Source: JAQVEM01 sp964610315 (GTDB lineage Bacteria > Actinomycetota > Humimicrobiia > Humimicrobiales > Humimicrobiaceae). Taken from it: 33,819 bases of DNA. The notes under the pieces are model-generated. The model was not told where the DNA came from. It saw only the letters and a list, made by a program, of their open reading frames with translations, and did not search any database. The position numbers and the translations under genes were made by a program. Positions 16,582 through 24,263 of the stretch are shown one piece after another (within the stretch, counting starts at the first letter, position 1; each line of letters opens with the position of its first letter). The DNA is taken from assembly GCA_964610315.1 (NCBI GenBank), contig CAZSVM010000022.1:1-33819 (forward strand). Reading direction: 5' to 3'.

Positions 16582-16770
16582 TTACTTTTCTGCGGATTTT
16601 AATTTTTCTATTTCCTCTGCTATTCTTTCAAGGGAGTCGAATATACAGTCAACAGCTTTATAAGTAAAATCACAGTGAAAGATATCCGGCTTGGTACAGC
16701 TGTCTTTGAATTTCAATTCACTGATGACTATAAATTTCTGGGTGTTGAGATATTTAATTAAATCGCTCAT
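16582..16770 (-). CDS. Small hypothetical protein (62 residues)
   Basis: I do not recognise this protein. It has three cysteines (DSCTKPD, FHCDF, VDCIF) and a charged helical C-terminus (LERIAEEIEKLKSAEK). AAAGG lies just upstream of the ATG, though the nearest AGGAG touches the start codon. It converges with treT. Codon use looks ordinary and the neighbouring 200 bases upstream are AT-rich and promoter-like, so it may be real, but a chance frame cannot be excluded. Confidence 0.45.
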   Translation of the reverse strand: MSDLIKYLNTQKFIVISELKFKDSCTKPDIFHCDFTYKAVDCIFDSLERIAEEIEKLKSAEK

Positions 16771-16869
16771 CTCCTGCCTTTAGGTTTAATAAGTAACAAT
16801 AGTTATTATATCAGAATTTGCACTATTTTTTACAGAAATAAATTTGTTTTATATTCGCATAATTTTATT

Positions 16870-16898
16870 TTCAAAATTGCCCGTTTATACCATATAAT
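16870..16898 (+). promoter_or_regulatory. Probable promoter of the LEA-like membrane protein gene
   Basis: TTCAAA (16870-16875) and a perfect TATAAT (16893-16898) are exactly 17 bases apart, 73 bases before the ATG of the next gene. Confidence 0.45.
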
Positions 16899-16971
16899 AT
16901 AATAAGTATTTCAAATGTATTAAAAACTATAAGTATCGTTTATGTTATAAGAAATATAACGGAGGTTCAAA

Positions 16972-17841
16972 ATGGCTGATAACGGCAAGGGTAAAAGTCC
17001 GGTAGAGAGTTTTGGTGAAATGGTAAAGGAGTTTGGGGAAACAGTGGCTAAGATCTTTAATGACCCCCAGCTTAAGAAGAAGGCAAAAGAATTTGCAAAA
17101 AGTGCCGAAGATTCTGCCAAAACTTTTGGGAAAAGATTTAAGGATGAAGGAGTAAAAGAAAAATTTAAAGATTTTAAAGAAGCTGCACATAATTTTGGAG
17201 ATAGTGTATCCGATTATTTTAAAAATGATAGGGAAAAGGATGAGGATATCAGTCAGAAGGAATATGAGTGGGAAAGGAAATTAAACGAAAAGATGAGAAA
17301 TTTTGGAGAAAAGGCGGATAAAGCAGGAAAAGAATTTGGTAAAAAAATGGAAGAAGCAGGCAGTAAAGTAGATCGTTATTTTAATGAAACAAGAGGAGGT
17401 AGGGTAACCGGCTATAGTTTTGCCATAGTTTGGAGCATTATACTTCTGGTGTTTTTTAATTTTTACAGTTCATATATAGCTTATTATCATTACGACGGAC
17501 AATGGTATAGATATCCTCTGCTGACTGAAAATTTTAGCCAGTGGCTTCCTGTTATATCGGTAGCACTGGCCGCCTCTATAATAGGAAATATCTTACTGAT
17601 TATTTATGACGGCAGATTTTTCCGTCAGATAATTCATATTGTTCTTAATTTATTTGGAATAGCAGCTGTCGTTTCACTGCTGGTTATATTTCCGTTTGAT
17701 TTTACGGTATTTCCGAGAGATTTAACCGGAATTTTAAATCCAATTGTTATCGCAGTTCTGATTTTGATTATAATTGGAATAGGAATAGAAACTATGGTCA
17801 GACTGGTTAAATTGATTGTCAATTCGGCAAGAGCTTCCTAA
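16972..17841 (+). CDS. Membrane protein with LEA-like amphipathic N-terminal half
   Basis: Residues 10-138 are almost entirely charged, Lys/Glu/Phe-rich and helical, with recurring short units such as SFGEMVKEFGETV, SAKTFGKRFKDEG, KFKDFKEAAHNFG and NFGEKADKAGKEFG. This resembles group 3 LEA or apolipoprotein-type amphipathic helices, which coat membranes or protect proteins in drying or osmotic stress. Residues 149-280 hold about four hydrophobic segments (near 149-170, 192-211, 219-241, 256-275), so the helix-rich part is anchored to the membrane, probably on the cytoplasmic side. GGAGG precedes the ATG. Its place beside two trehalose systems supports a stress role, but no named family is recognised. 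Confidence 0.7.
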   Translation: MADNGKGKSPVESFGEMVKEFGETVAKIFNDPQLKKKAKEFAKSAEDSAKTFGKRFKDEGVKEKFKDFKEAAHNFGDSVSDYFKNDREKDEDISQKEYEWERKLNEKMRNFGEKADKAGKEFGKKMEEAGSKVDRYFNETRGGRVTGYSFAIVWSIILLVFFNFYSSYIAYYHYDGQWYRYPLLTENFSQWLPVISVALAASIIGNILLIIYDGRFFRQIIHIVLNLFGIAAVVSLLVIFPFDFTVFPRDLTGILNPIVIAVLILIIIGIGIETMVRLVKLIVNSARAS

Positions 17842-17874
17842 AATTATTATCTTTGGAAAATTATAATTTATTTT

Positions 17875-18828
17875 ATGGATTTTTTTATGGGATCGATAAT
17901 TGAGTGGTTAACTGAAGATAATAATCCTTATTTAAGGTATTTAACCTATAAGAATATTTTAAATAAAAAAATAGACAAGAAAAAATCAACTGGAATTATT
18001 GATGATATTGCCAATTCTCAAATAGTATCTTCTATACTCAATATGCGTAATGAAGAAGGCTGGTGGGGTATAGATAATTATTCATTCAATCCATTATATA
18101 AGAACACTTTCTGGCAGCTGTATTTTTTATCTATACTGGGTATTACCAGAAGGGTGGAGGGGATTGATAAAGCTGTGGAACTGGTGGTAACCAATATTCA
18201 AAGAAGTAATGGTTCCTTTCAGTCGGGTTCCAGATATTCGGGAAATTTATTCTGTATGGAAGGGATTTCACTGGAAATGCTGCTTCGACTTGATTATATT
18301 AATTATGATTTTACCCAAAAAGCTATAAGTTTTATAAATGACCTTGTGTACAGGGAATCTTTTAGATGTAAATACAGACAGAATTTAAGATGTCCCTGGG
18401 GTGCTATAAAAATTCTTAAAGCATATAATATAATACCTGAAAAGTATGCTGATGAAAAAGTAGAGTCGACCAGAAAGAAAGCTCTGGATTTTTTGATAAA
18501 ATACGACATTGTGGAAGCCAATTATCCAAGAAAAAAGAAAAGAAGCAGTCACTGGTTCATGTTTGGTTACCCCAGAGGTTATAGCAGTGATATTTTGGAA
18601 TTGGTTTCGGCGGTTGTCGATGCCGGCTGCAATAAGAACAGCCGTAATGTAAAAAAAGCACTTGAATATATTTTATCCAAAAGAATGTCTGACGGAACAT
18701 GGAAAATGGAATATTCGCTTAACGGCAGAATGCTGGTAGATATAGAGAAAAAAAATAAATCCAGTAAATGGATTACCTATCTGGCATTAAAAACCTTACA
18801 TCGAAGTAGATATTTAGAGAAAAAATAA
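17875..18828 (+). CDS. Alpha/alpha-toroid (prenyltransferase/squalene-cyclase-like) protein
   Basis: A 317-residue all-helical protein with the repeats of the terpenoid cyclase/protein prenyltransferase toroid: NPYLRYLTYKNIL, NEEGWWGIDNYS, FWQLYFLSILG, NGSFQSGSRYSG, and MSDGTWKMEYSLNG with SSKWITYLALKTL. Such genes are often labelled 'prenyltransferase' or, wrongly, 'nitrogen fixation protein NifH'. I see no DxDD cyclase motif and no evident zinc triad, so enzymatic activity is uncertain; it may bind a hydrophobic or peptide ligand. The start could be the ATG at 17887; neither has a good ribosome binding site. Its TAA overlaps the ATG of the next gene by one base, so the two are translationally coupled. 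Confidence 0.72.
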   Translation: MDFFMGSIIEWLTEDNNPYLRYLTYKNILNKKIDKKKSTGIIDDIANSQIVSSILNMRNEEGWWGIDNYSFNPLYKNTFWQLYFLSILGITRRVEGIDKAVELVVTNIQRSNGSFQSGSRYSGNLFCMEGISLEMLLRLDYINYDFTQKAISFINDLVYRESFRCKYRQNLRCPWGAIKILKAYNIIPEKYADEKVESTRKKALDFLIKYDIVEANYPRKKKRSSHWFMFGYPRGYSSDILELVSAVVDAGCNKNSRNVKKALEYILSKRMSDGTWKMEYSLNGRMLVDIEKKNKSSKWITYLALKTLHRSRYLEKK

Positions 18829-20060
18829 TGAATGATAAGGTCAGCAAAGTCAGTATTATAAAATGTAGAGCTTACGATAAGAAAATTCTGGTAAAGGCGG
18901 TCAGGGAATGTGTCAATCTTCTGGGCGGTTTCCAGAAATTTTTAAATCCCGACAGTAAAATTTTAATAAAACCCAACCTGCTTTTGGCAACAGAACCGGA
19001 CAGGGCAATAACCACTCATCCATTATTTATAGAAGCGGTTATTGAAAATGTTATAAAGATTACCGGCAACAGCGAGAATATTATGATTGCAGACAGTTCG
19101 GGAGCCGGTGCTGCTTACAACGAAGCTGGCATGGAAAAAGTTTATAGAGCAACCGGTATGATGAGTATTGCAGAAAAAACAGGATGCAGATTGAATTATT
19201 CTCCCCAGTACGAATATTTATCCAACGAAAAGGGCCGCATATTAAAGAAAATAGAAGTTATAGAACCGGTAGTGGAGGCTGATGTAATAATTAATCTTCC
19301 CAAGTTTAAAACTCACAATTTGGTGGTTATGACCGGAGCTGTAAAAAATATGTTTGGTATAGTCCCCGGACTTAACAAGGTGGGATATCATTTGAGATTT
19401 GATGATTTCGAAAAATTTACAGAAATGCTTCTGGATATCGCTTTTTTTGTTAAACCGGCATTAAATATTATGGATGGAATTCTGGGAATTGAAGGAGAAG
19501 GGCCGGGCAGGAGAGGCACAATCAGGGAAATTGGTCTGATACTTGCCAGTGAAGACCCTGTTTCCATGGATGTTGTGGTGAGTAAGATAATGAATATTAA
19601 GAGTAGTTTGAATCCTTTACTGGAAGTTTTAAAAAAATGGAATATAAAATCATATTCAGACAGCAATATAGAAGTTCTGGGGGAGAGATTATCCGATCTT
19701 ATAATTCAGGACTTCAAACTTCCTTTAAATATTGGTAAAAAGAAACTGGTAAATAATAATTTTATAAATACTTATATTCTGCCGGCCGTTAGAAATTTAC
19801 TAAATCCCTATATGTATGTAGATTATACCAGGTGTAACCTGTGCATGACCTGCTGCGATATTTGCCCGCAGAATTCTATTTCATTAAGCAATGACCGGAT
19901 AAAATTCAATCACCGGAATTGCATCAGGTGCTTCTGCTGCAGTGAAATGTGTCCGGAGGGAGCAATCGGCATTAGATACACTTTTCTGGGGAACTTGATT
20001 CTAAACAGGATAAGAATGTCAGGTAAAATAAGCGAAAAAGGGGCTAAAATAGATAGTTAG
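18828..20060 (+). CDS. DUF362 protein with C-terminal 2x[4Fe-4S] ferredoxin domain
   Basis: Residues about 5-285 form a DUF362 domain: ILIKPNLL, TTHPLFIEAVIE, NIMIADSSGAGAAYN, INLPKFKTHNLVVMTGAVKN, MFGIVPGLNK and MDGILGIEGEGPG. The tail (about 330-390) has two complete CX2CX2CX3CP motifs (CNLCMTCCDICP and CIRCFCCSEMCP), so it should bind two [4Fe-4S] clusters and move electrons. The role of DUF362-ferredoxin proteins is poorly known; many are annotated 4Fe-4S binding proteins in anaerobes. It is a 410-residue cytoplasmic protein, translationally coupled to the toroid gene before it. Confidence 0.9.
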   Translation: MNDKVSKVSIIKCRAYDKKILVKAVRECVNLLGGFQKFLNPDSKILIKPNLLLATEPDRAITTHPLFIEAVIENVIKITGNSENIMIADSSGAGAAYNEAGMEKVYRATGMMSIAEKTGCRLNYSPQYEYLSNEKGRILKKIEVIEPVVEADVIINLPKFKTHNLVVMTGAVKNMFGIVPGLNKVGYHLRFDDFEKFTEMLLDIAFFVKPALNIMDGILGIEGEGPGRRGTIREIGLILASEDPVSMDVVVSKIMNIKSSLNPLLEVLKKWNIKSYSDSNIEVLGERLSDLIIQDFKLPLNIGKKKLVNNNFINTYILPAVRNLLNPYMYVDYTRCNLCMTCCDICPQNSISLSNDRIKFNHRNCIRCFCCSEMCPEGAIGIRYTFLGNLILNRIRMSGKISEKGAKIDS

Positions 20061-20096
20061 TTATAATCTGGGAAAAACAGGAAACCATATAAAGAA

Positions 20097-21137
20097 TCAG
20101 GTGTCTAAAAGAAAATTTTTAATTTCCATAATAATCTTTTCATTAGTTAAAATTTTACCGGAATGTAATTTATTTAACCAATGAATTTTTGGTTTCCCCA
20201 GTTCTTCCCATAATTGATTGGTTGATTTTCTGGAAAAATAAAAATCAAATCTGGAATTAATCATAAATATCTTCCGGGGTTTGATCTTACTGGTAAAGGC
20301 AAGCGGGTCACATAAAAAGCACATTTTGGTGGTTGCTTCTTTCAATTCAGGTAAATTTTCAAGATCCATTTTTATATTTTTATAATTTGATTTTTTAATT
20401 TTTTCTAAAAAACCGGGAAAACCGGAATAGATTTCTCTACAAGTTTCTCTCCTTGTTTTGTTTTTATATTTTTTATCCCCGTAGGTACAGTTGCCTTTAA
20501 GAACAAATCTTAATATTCCTCTCCAGTGAATTTCTTCCCAGTTTCCGCCGCCGAGTAGAAAGACTCCCTTGTCTATTCTATTCTCATTGGCCATAGCAAT
20601 CATTGAAATCATGCTCCCCAGACTTATCCCGCAGATATAGATATTTTTAGAAGCAGTAATTCTTGAAAGAATGTCTATTAATTTTTTTATATCCACCACC
20701 GATTGATGAAAGAAAAGAAGTGTTCCCACATCGTCAAAATATATTAATCGCTCACCGCTTTTTTCACCGGTGGGAGTTCTATCCAAATGGTAGGGGAGAT
20801 TTATAAAGGCACAGGAGATATTGTTTGAATTCATTTTATCTATGAAACCATAATAATTTATCAATTTTCTTTTGCTGCTGGAAAAGCCGTGAACCAGTAT
20901 GAGAATGTGGTTGTTATTGTTATTATTATGACTGCTATTGTTATTTAAATTATGATTTTTTTCCTTAACTAAATCTTTATTCAGGAATAGCCGAACATGT
21001 ACCGTATCGTTCGCTTCTATTCCGGTTTGATACGGTGAATTATAAGTTAATTTATACTCTTTGATACCATTACTTTTTTTACCGGTTTCTTCAAGGCTGT
21101 AACTTAATTTTTTATGGTCATAACGGTATAAATCCAT
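20097..21137 (-). CDS. Alpha/beta hydrolase with Asn-rich insertion
   Basis: A 346-residue alpha/beta hydrolase. The oxyanion region is LVHGFSSSK, the nucleophile elbow is GISLGS (S172), the acid is probably the Asp in NSRFDFYF and the base the His in KLHSGKI, so the triad looks complete. Residues 61-77 form a low-complexity Asn tract (NHNLNNNSSHNNNNNNH) just before the first core strand, coded by AAT/AAC repeats. No signal peptide is seen; substrate unknown (ester or peptide bond). It converges with the DUF362 gene (36 bases between stops) and is transcribed alone. Confidence 0.82.
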   Translation of the reverse strand: MDLYRYDHKKLSYSLEETGKKSNGIKEYKLTYNSPYQTGIEANDTVHVRLFLNKDLVKEKNHNLNNNSSHNNNNNNHILILVHGFSSSKRKLINYYGFIDKMNSNNISCAFINLPYHLDRTPTGEKSGERLIYFDDVGTLLFFHQSVVDIKKLIDILSRITASKNIYICGISLGSMISMIAMANENRIDKGVFLLGGGNWEEIHWRGILRFVLKGNCTYGDKKYKNKTRRETCREIYSGFPGFLEKIKKSNYKNIKMDLENLPELKEATTKMCFLCDPLAFTSKIKPRKIFMINSRFDFYFSRKSTNQLWEELGKPKIHWLNKLHSGKILTNEKIIMEIKNFLLDT

Positions 21138-21266
21138 TAGTTGTTTCCTTGTGTGTTCGATTAATTATATTCGAAGCTCTGGATTTACTGTCTTTCGAAT
21201 TGAATTTGATTATTTATCCAGTTTAACCTTTAAATATTATCAAAAATTTTTTTTATTTAAAATATA

Positions 21267-21295
21267 TTAAAAATAATTTTTAGAATATGTATAAT
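21267..21295 (+). promoter_or_regulatory. Probable promoter of the YtxH-like gene
   Basis: TTAAAA (21267-21272) and a perfect TATAAT (21290-21295) are 17 bases apart, 46 bases before the ATG at 21342. Confidence 0.45.
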
Positions 21296-21341
21296 AGATA
21301 CAGAACATTAATTAAGTTTATATTGAACTTTGGAGGATTTT

Positions 21342-21659
21342 ATGAGTAATAATGGATCGGGAGCGGCTAAAGGTGCTTTTATTGGCTTTGCTCTGGGATT
21401 TGTAGCCGGTGCAGTAACAGCACTATTATTAACTACTAAAACCGGTGAGGAATTGCGAAGCGATATAAGAAGGATAGCAAAAGAAGTAGTAAATAAAATC
21501 GAAGAGAAAACAGGCAAAATAAAAAATATAACAAAAGACAAGTATAATGATATAGTAAACAGTGTTGTGTCAGCTTATAAGAAATTAAAAGACCTTACCG
21601 AGAAAGAAATAGAATTTATAAAAAAGGTCGTGGCTGAGCAAAAGGATATGACAAAATAA
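21342..21659 (+). CDS. YtxH-like general stress protein
   Basis: A 105-residue protein with the YtxH (PF12732) layout: a short polar start, one glycine-rich membrane helix (GAFIGFALGFVAGAVTALLLT), the following TKTGEELRSDI motif that is typical of the family, and a long amphipathic, Lys/Glu-rich helix. In Bacillus such proteins belong to the general stress response, and their molecular job is unclear. GGAGG six bases upstream fixes the ATG at 21342; the upstream in-frame TTG has no ribosome binding site. It is monocistronic. With the LEA-like protein at 16972 it is the second membrane-anchored amphipathic-helix protein in this region. Confidence 0.82.
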   Translation: MSNNGSGAAKGAFIGFALGFVAGAVTALLLTTKTGEELRSDIRRIAKEVVNKIEEKTGKIKNITKDKYNDIVNSVVSAYKKLKDLTEKEIEFIKKVVAEQKDMTK

Positions 21660-21805
21660 TTAAAAATTTTTATATGGGAATAATTTTATCTTAGTATTTT
21701 TCAGCCTTCCTATCTTATTAGATATAATCTTTGTTATTACGGCAAGTGTTAAGAGCCAGTGGTTTATAATACGGATTTTTTTTAAATTTTTTTATTATCT
21801 ATCCG

Positions 21806-21843
21806 TATATTAATATATGCTGACAGTAATATACATTAATGTA
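21806..21843. promoter_or_regulatory. Twin palindromes upstream of the copper genes
   Basis: TATATTAATATA (21806-21817) and TACATTAATGTA (21832-21843) are perfect 12-base palindromes with the same TATTAAT-type core, 26 bases apart centre to centre. They lie 115-150 bases before the HMA gene and could be operators of a copper sensor. They do not fit the CopY box TACAnnTGTA, which has a two-base centre. In DNA this AT-rich, chance is possible. Confidence 0.35.
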
Positions 21844-21957
21844 CTTTTATATTTAAAACTGGAGTCTATATTATTTAGATATAAAGATATCTGGATAAAA
21901 ATATATAATTGATAAAGTGCTGGTAAAAGAAATTATTATTTTTGAAAGGACGATAAA

Positions 21958-22173
21958 ATGGCAATAGTAAAGGAAACCTATCCGGTTATAGGGATGAGTT
22001 GTGCGTCATGTGTAAGGAAGATAGAAACTGTTCTTAATAAGACCGACGGGGTAATAGAGGCCAATGTTAATTTTGCCACAGAAAAAGTGACCATTGAATA
22101 CGACAATGATAAATTGGATCTAAGTAAAATAGAGAAAATAGTTAAAAGCATAGGTTACCAGCTTATTACTTAA
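21958..22173 (+). CDS. copZ: HMA-domain copper chaperone (CopZ-like)
   Basis: A 71-residue single heavy-metal-associated domain with the metal-binding loop GMSCASC (C15, C18), followed by VRKIETVLNKTDGVIEANVNFATEKVTIEYD, the beta-alpha-beta-beta-alpha-beta pattern of Atx1/CopZ. It should bind Cu(I) and pass it to the ATPase encoded 36 bases downstream, which has no HMA domain of its own. AAAGGA precedes the ATG. The cognate regulator is not beside it. Confidence 0.9.
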   Translation: MAIVKETYPVIGMSCASCVRKIETVLNKTDGVIEANVNFATEKVTIEYDNDKLDLSKIEKIVKSIGYQLIT

Positions 22174-22209
22174 TTATCATATCTATCTCCAAACAGATAA
22201 AAAAGGAAA

Positions 22210-24249
22210 ATGGACCAGAAAAAAAAACTTACCCTGGAAGAAAAAAAGGAACTTATTGAAAAGAAAAATCAGAGAAGACTTCTGCAAAAACTAATTGTGG
22301 GAGCTTCTCTCGCACTTTTAATATTGTTGTTTTCCATAAACATAATACCTGGATTTTCTTCACTTCCAATTAAAATACGATATATTGTTATCTTCATTTT
22401 AGCCTGTCCGGTTCAGATCTGGGTGGGTTCTCAGTTTTATGAGGGACTAATTTCAGTTTTCAGGTATAAGACGGCGGATATGAATACCCTGGTTGCGGTG
22501 GGTACTCTTTCTGCTTTTATTTATAGTTCTGCAGTTACCTTTTTTCTTGATTATTTTATCAGTATGGGAATAGAGCCTCATATATATTTCGATACAGCGG
22601 CCTTAATCATAGTTCTTATATTGCTGGGAAGATTTTTTGAGGCAAGATCCAAAAGCAGTGCTTCCGATGCAATCAGAAAACTTTTAAAACTAAAAGCATT
22701 AAAGGCACTGGTAATCAGAAATGGAAGAGAAGAAGAAATCGACGTTGACCGGGTAATGGTAGACGATGTGATATTGGTCAAACCAGGAGAAAAAATACCG
22801 GTGGATGGAACAATTATAGAAGGTGTCTCTGCTGTGGATGAATCAATGGTTAGCGGAGAGTCGATACCGGTGGACAAAGAACCGGGAGATGAAATAATAG
22901 GTTCCACCATAAATTTAACCGGCTTTTTGAAATTCAGGACCACCCGTGTAGGAAAAGATACATTCTTAAGTCAGGTTATAAGAATGGTTGAGGAAGCACA
23001 GGCTTCCAAAGCTCCCATACAAAAACTGGTAGATAAAGTGGCCAGTTATTTTGTACCTGCGGTTATAACCGCAGCAGTAATAACTTTTATAGTCTGGTTT
23101 ATCTGGGGGCCCAAACCTTCCATTACTCTGGCACTGGTTAACTTTGTAGCTGTACTGATTATAGCCTGTCCCTGTGCACTGGGACTGGCTACACCCACTG
23201 CCATAATTGTAGGGACAGGAAGAGGTGCAGAAAATGGAATATTAATAAAAGATGCTTCCAGTCTGGAAATTGCTCATAAACTGGATACCATTATATTTGA
23301 TAAAACCGGCACACTTACCAGAGGTAATCCGGAAGTAAGAGAAATAATAATAGAAAAAAATAATTTTAAAGGGACTTCCGAGGAGCTGTTGAGCATAGCA
23401 GCAAGTTCGGAGCTTTACTCCGAACATCCCCTGGGGAAAGCAATGGTAAGTAAGGCAAAAGATGTCGGTCTAAAGCTAAAGGAACCGCAGGAATTTAAAT
23501 CCATAGCAGGCAAAGGAATAAAGGCAGTAGTGGATGGAAAAGAAATTGTAAAAGGTAATATTAAACTGATGAGAGAAAGTAATATTGAACTGGGTGATCT
23601 GGAAAAGAGAGGAGAGGAGATTTCAAAAAGAGGATTTACTCCTGTATTTGTTGCCGTTAATAACCGGCCGGTGGGTATTATAGCTGTTGCCGACGGTCTT
23701 AAAAGTAATGCAGCTGATATTATATCAAGATTAAAGAAGCTGGGGATAGAAGTGGCAATGATTACCGGCGATAACCGGAATACGGCCGGGGCTATAGGTA
23801 AAGAGGCAGGTATCGATTATGTAATTTCGGAAGTTTTGCCGGGTCAAAAAGCAGAAGAGGTCAGGAAACTCCAGAATAAAGGTAAAATAGTAGCCATGGT
23901 AGGAGATGGTATAAACGATGCTCCTGCCTTGGCTCAATCGGATATTGGAATTGCTATTGGAACCGGGACTGATGTTGCGATGGAGTCAAGTAAAATTACT
24001 CTGGTTAAAGGGGATTTGCATGGTGTACTGGCTGCCGTAATGCTTTCCCGGAAAACAATACAAATAATAAGACAAAATCTTTTCTGGGCCTTTTTTTATA
24101 ATATTATACTGATTCCTATAGCAGCAGGTGTTCTTTATCCTTTTTTTGGGGTACTGATAAGTCCCATATATGCCGCAGCGGCAATGTCTTTTAGCAGTAT
24201 TTCGGTAGTCACCAATTCTTTAAGATTGAAAAGATTGTCGCTTAAGTAA
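22210..24249 (+). CDS. copA: Copper-exporting P1B-type ATPase without N-terminal HMA domain
   Basis: A 679-residue inner-membrane heavy-metal ATPase that should pump Cu(I) out at the cost of ATP. Seen: SGES actuator motif (215-218), CPC in the metal-transporting helix (320-322), phosphorylation site DKTGTLT (364-370), SEHPLG with the P1B His-Pro (406-407), TGDN (519-522) and GDGINDAP (565-572). YN (630-631) and MxxSS (659-663) in the last helices fit the Cu(I)-specific P1B-1 group. Most CopA proteins start with one or two HMA domains; here the first 20 residues are only Lys/Glu-rich and the HMA is a separate gene. AAAGGA precedes the ATG. A CoA-disulfide-reductase-like gene follows 14 bases later. 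Confidence 0.94.
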   Translation: MDQKKKLTLEEKKELIEKKNQRRLLQKLIVGASLALLILLFSINIIPGFSSLPIKIRYIVIFILACPVQIWVGSQFYEGLISVFRYKTADMNTLVAVGTLSAFIYSSAVTFFLDYFISMGIEPHIYFDTAALIIVLILLGRFFEARSKSSASDAIRKLLKLKALKALVIRNGREEEIDVDRVMVDDVILVKPGEKIPVDGTIIEGVSAVDESMVSGESIPVDKEPGDEIIGSTINLTGFLKFRTTRVGKDTFLSQVIRMVEEAQASKAPIQKLVDKVASYFVPAVITAAVITFIVWFIWGPKPSITLALVNFVAVLIIACPCALGLATPTAIIVGTGRGAENGILIKDASSLEIAHKLDTIIFDKTGTLTRGNPEVREIIIEKNNFKGTSEELLSIAASSELYSEHPLGKAMVSKAKDVGLKLKEPQEFKSIAGKGIKAVVDGKEIVKGNIKLMRESNIELGDLEKRGEEISKRGFTPVFVAVNNRPVGIIAVADGLKSNAADIISRLKKLGIEVAMITGDNRNTAGAIGKEAGIDYVISEVLPGQKAEEVRKLQNKGKIVAMVGDGINDAPALAQSDIGIAIGTGTDVAMESSKITLVKGDLHGVLAAVMLSRKTIQIIRQNLFWAFFYNIILIPIAAGVLYPFFGVLISPIYAAAAMSFSSISVVTNSLRLKRLSLK

Positions 24250-24263
24250 ACAGGAGATTTAAA

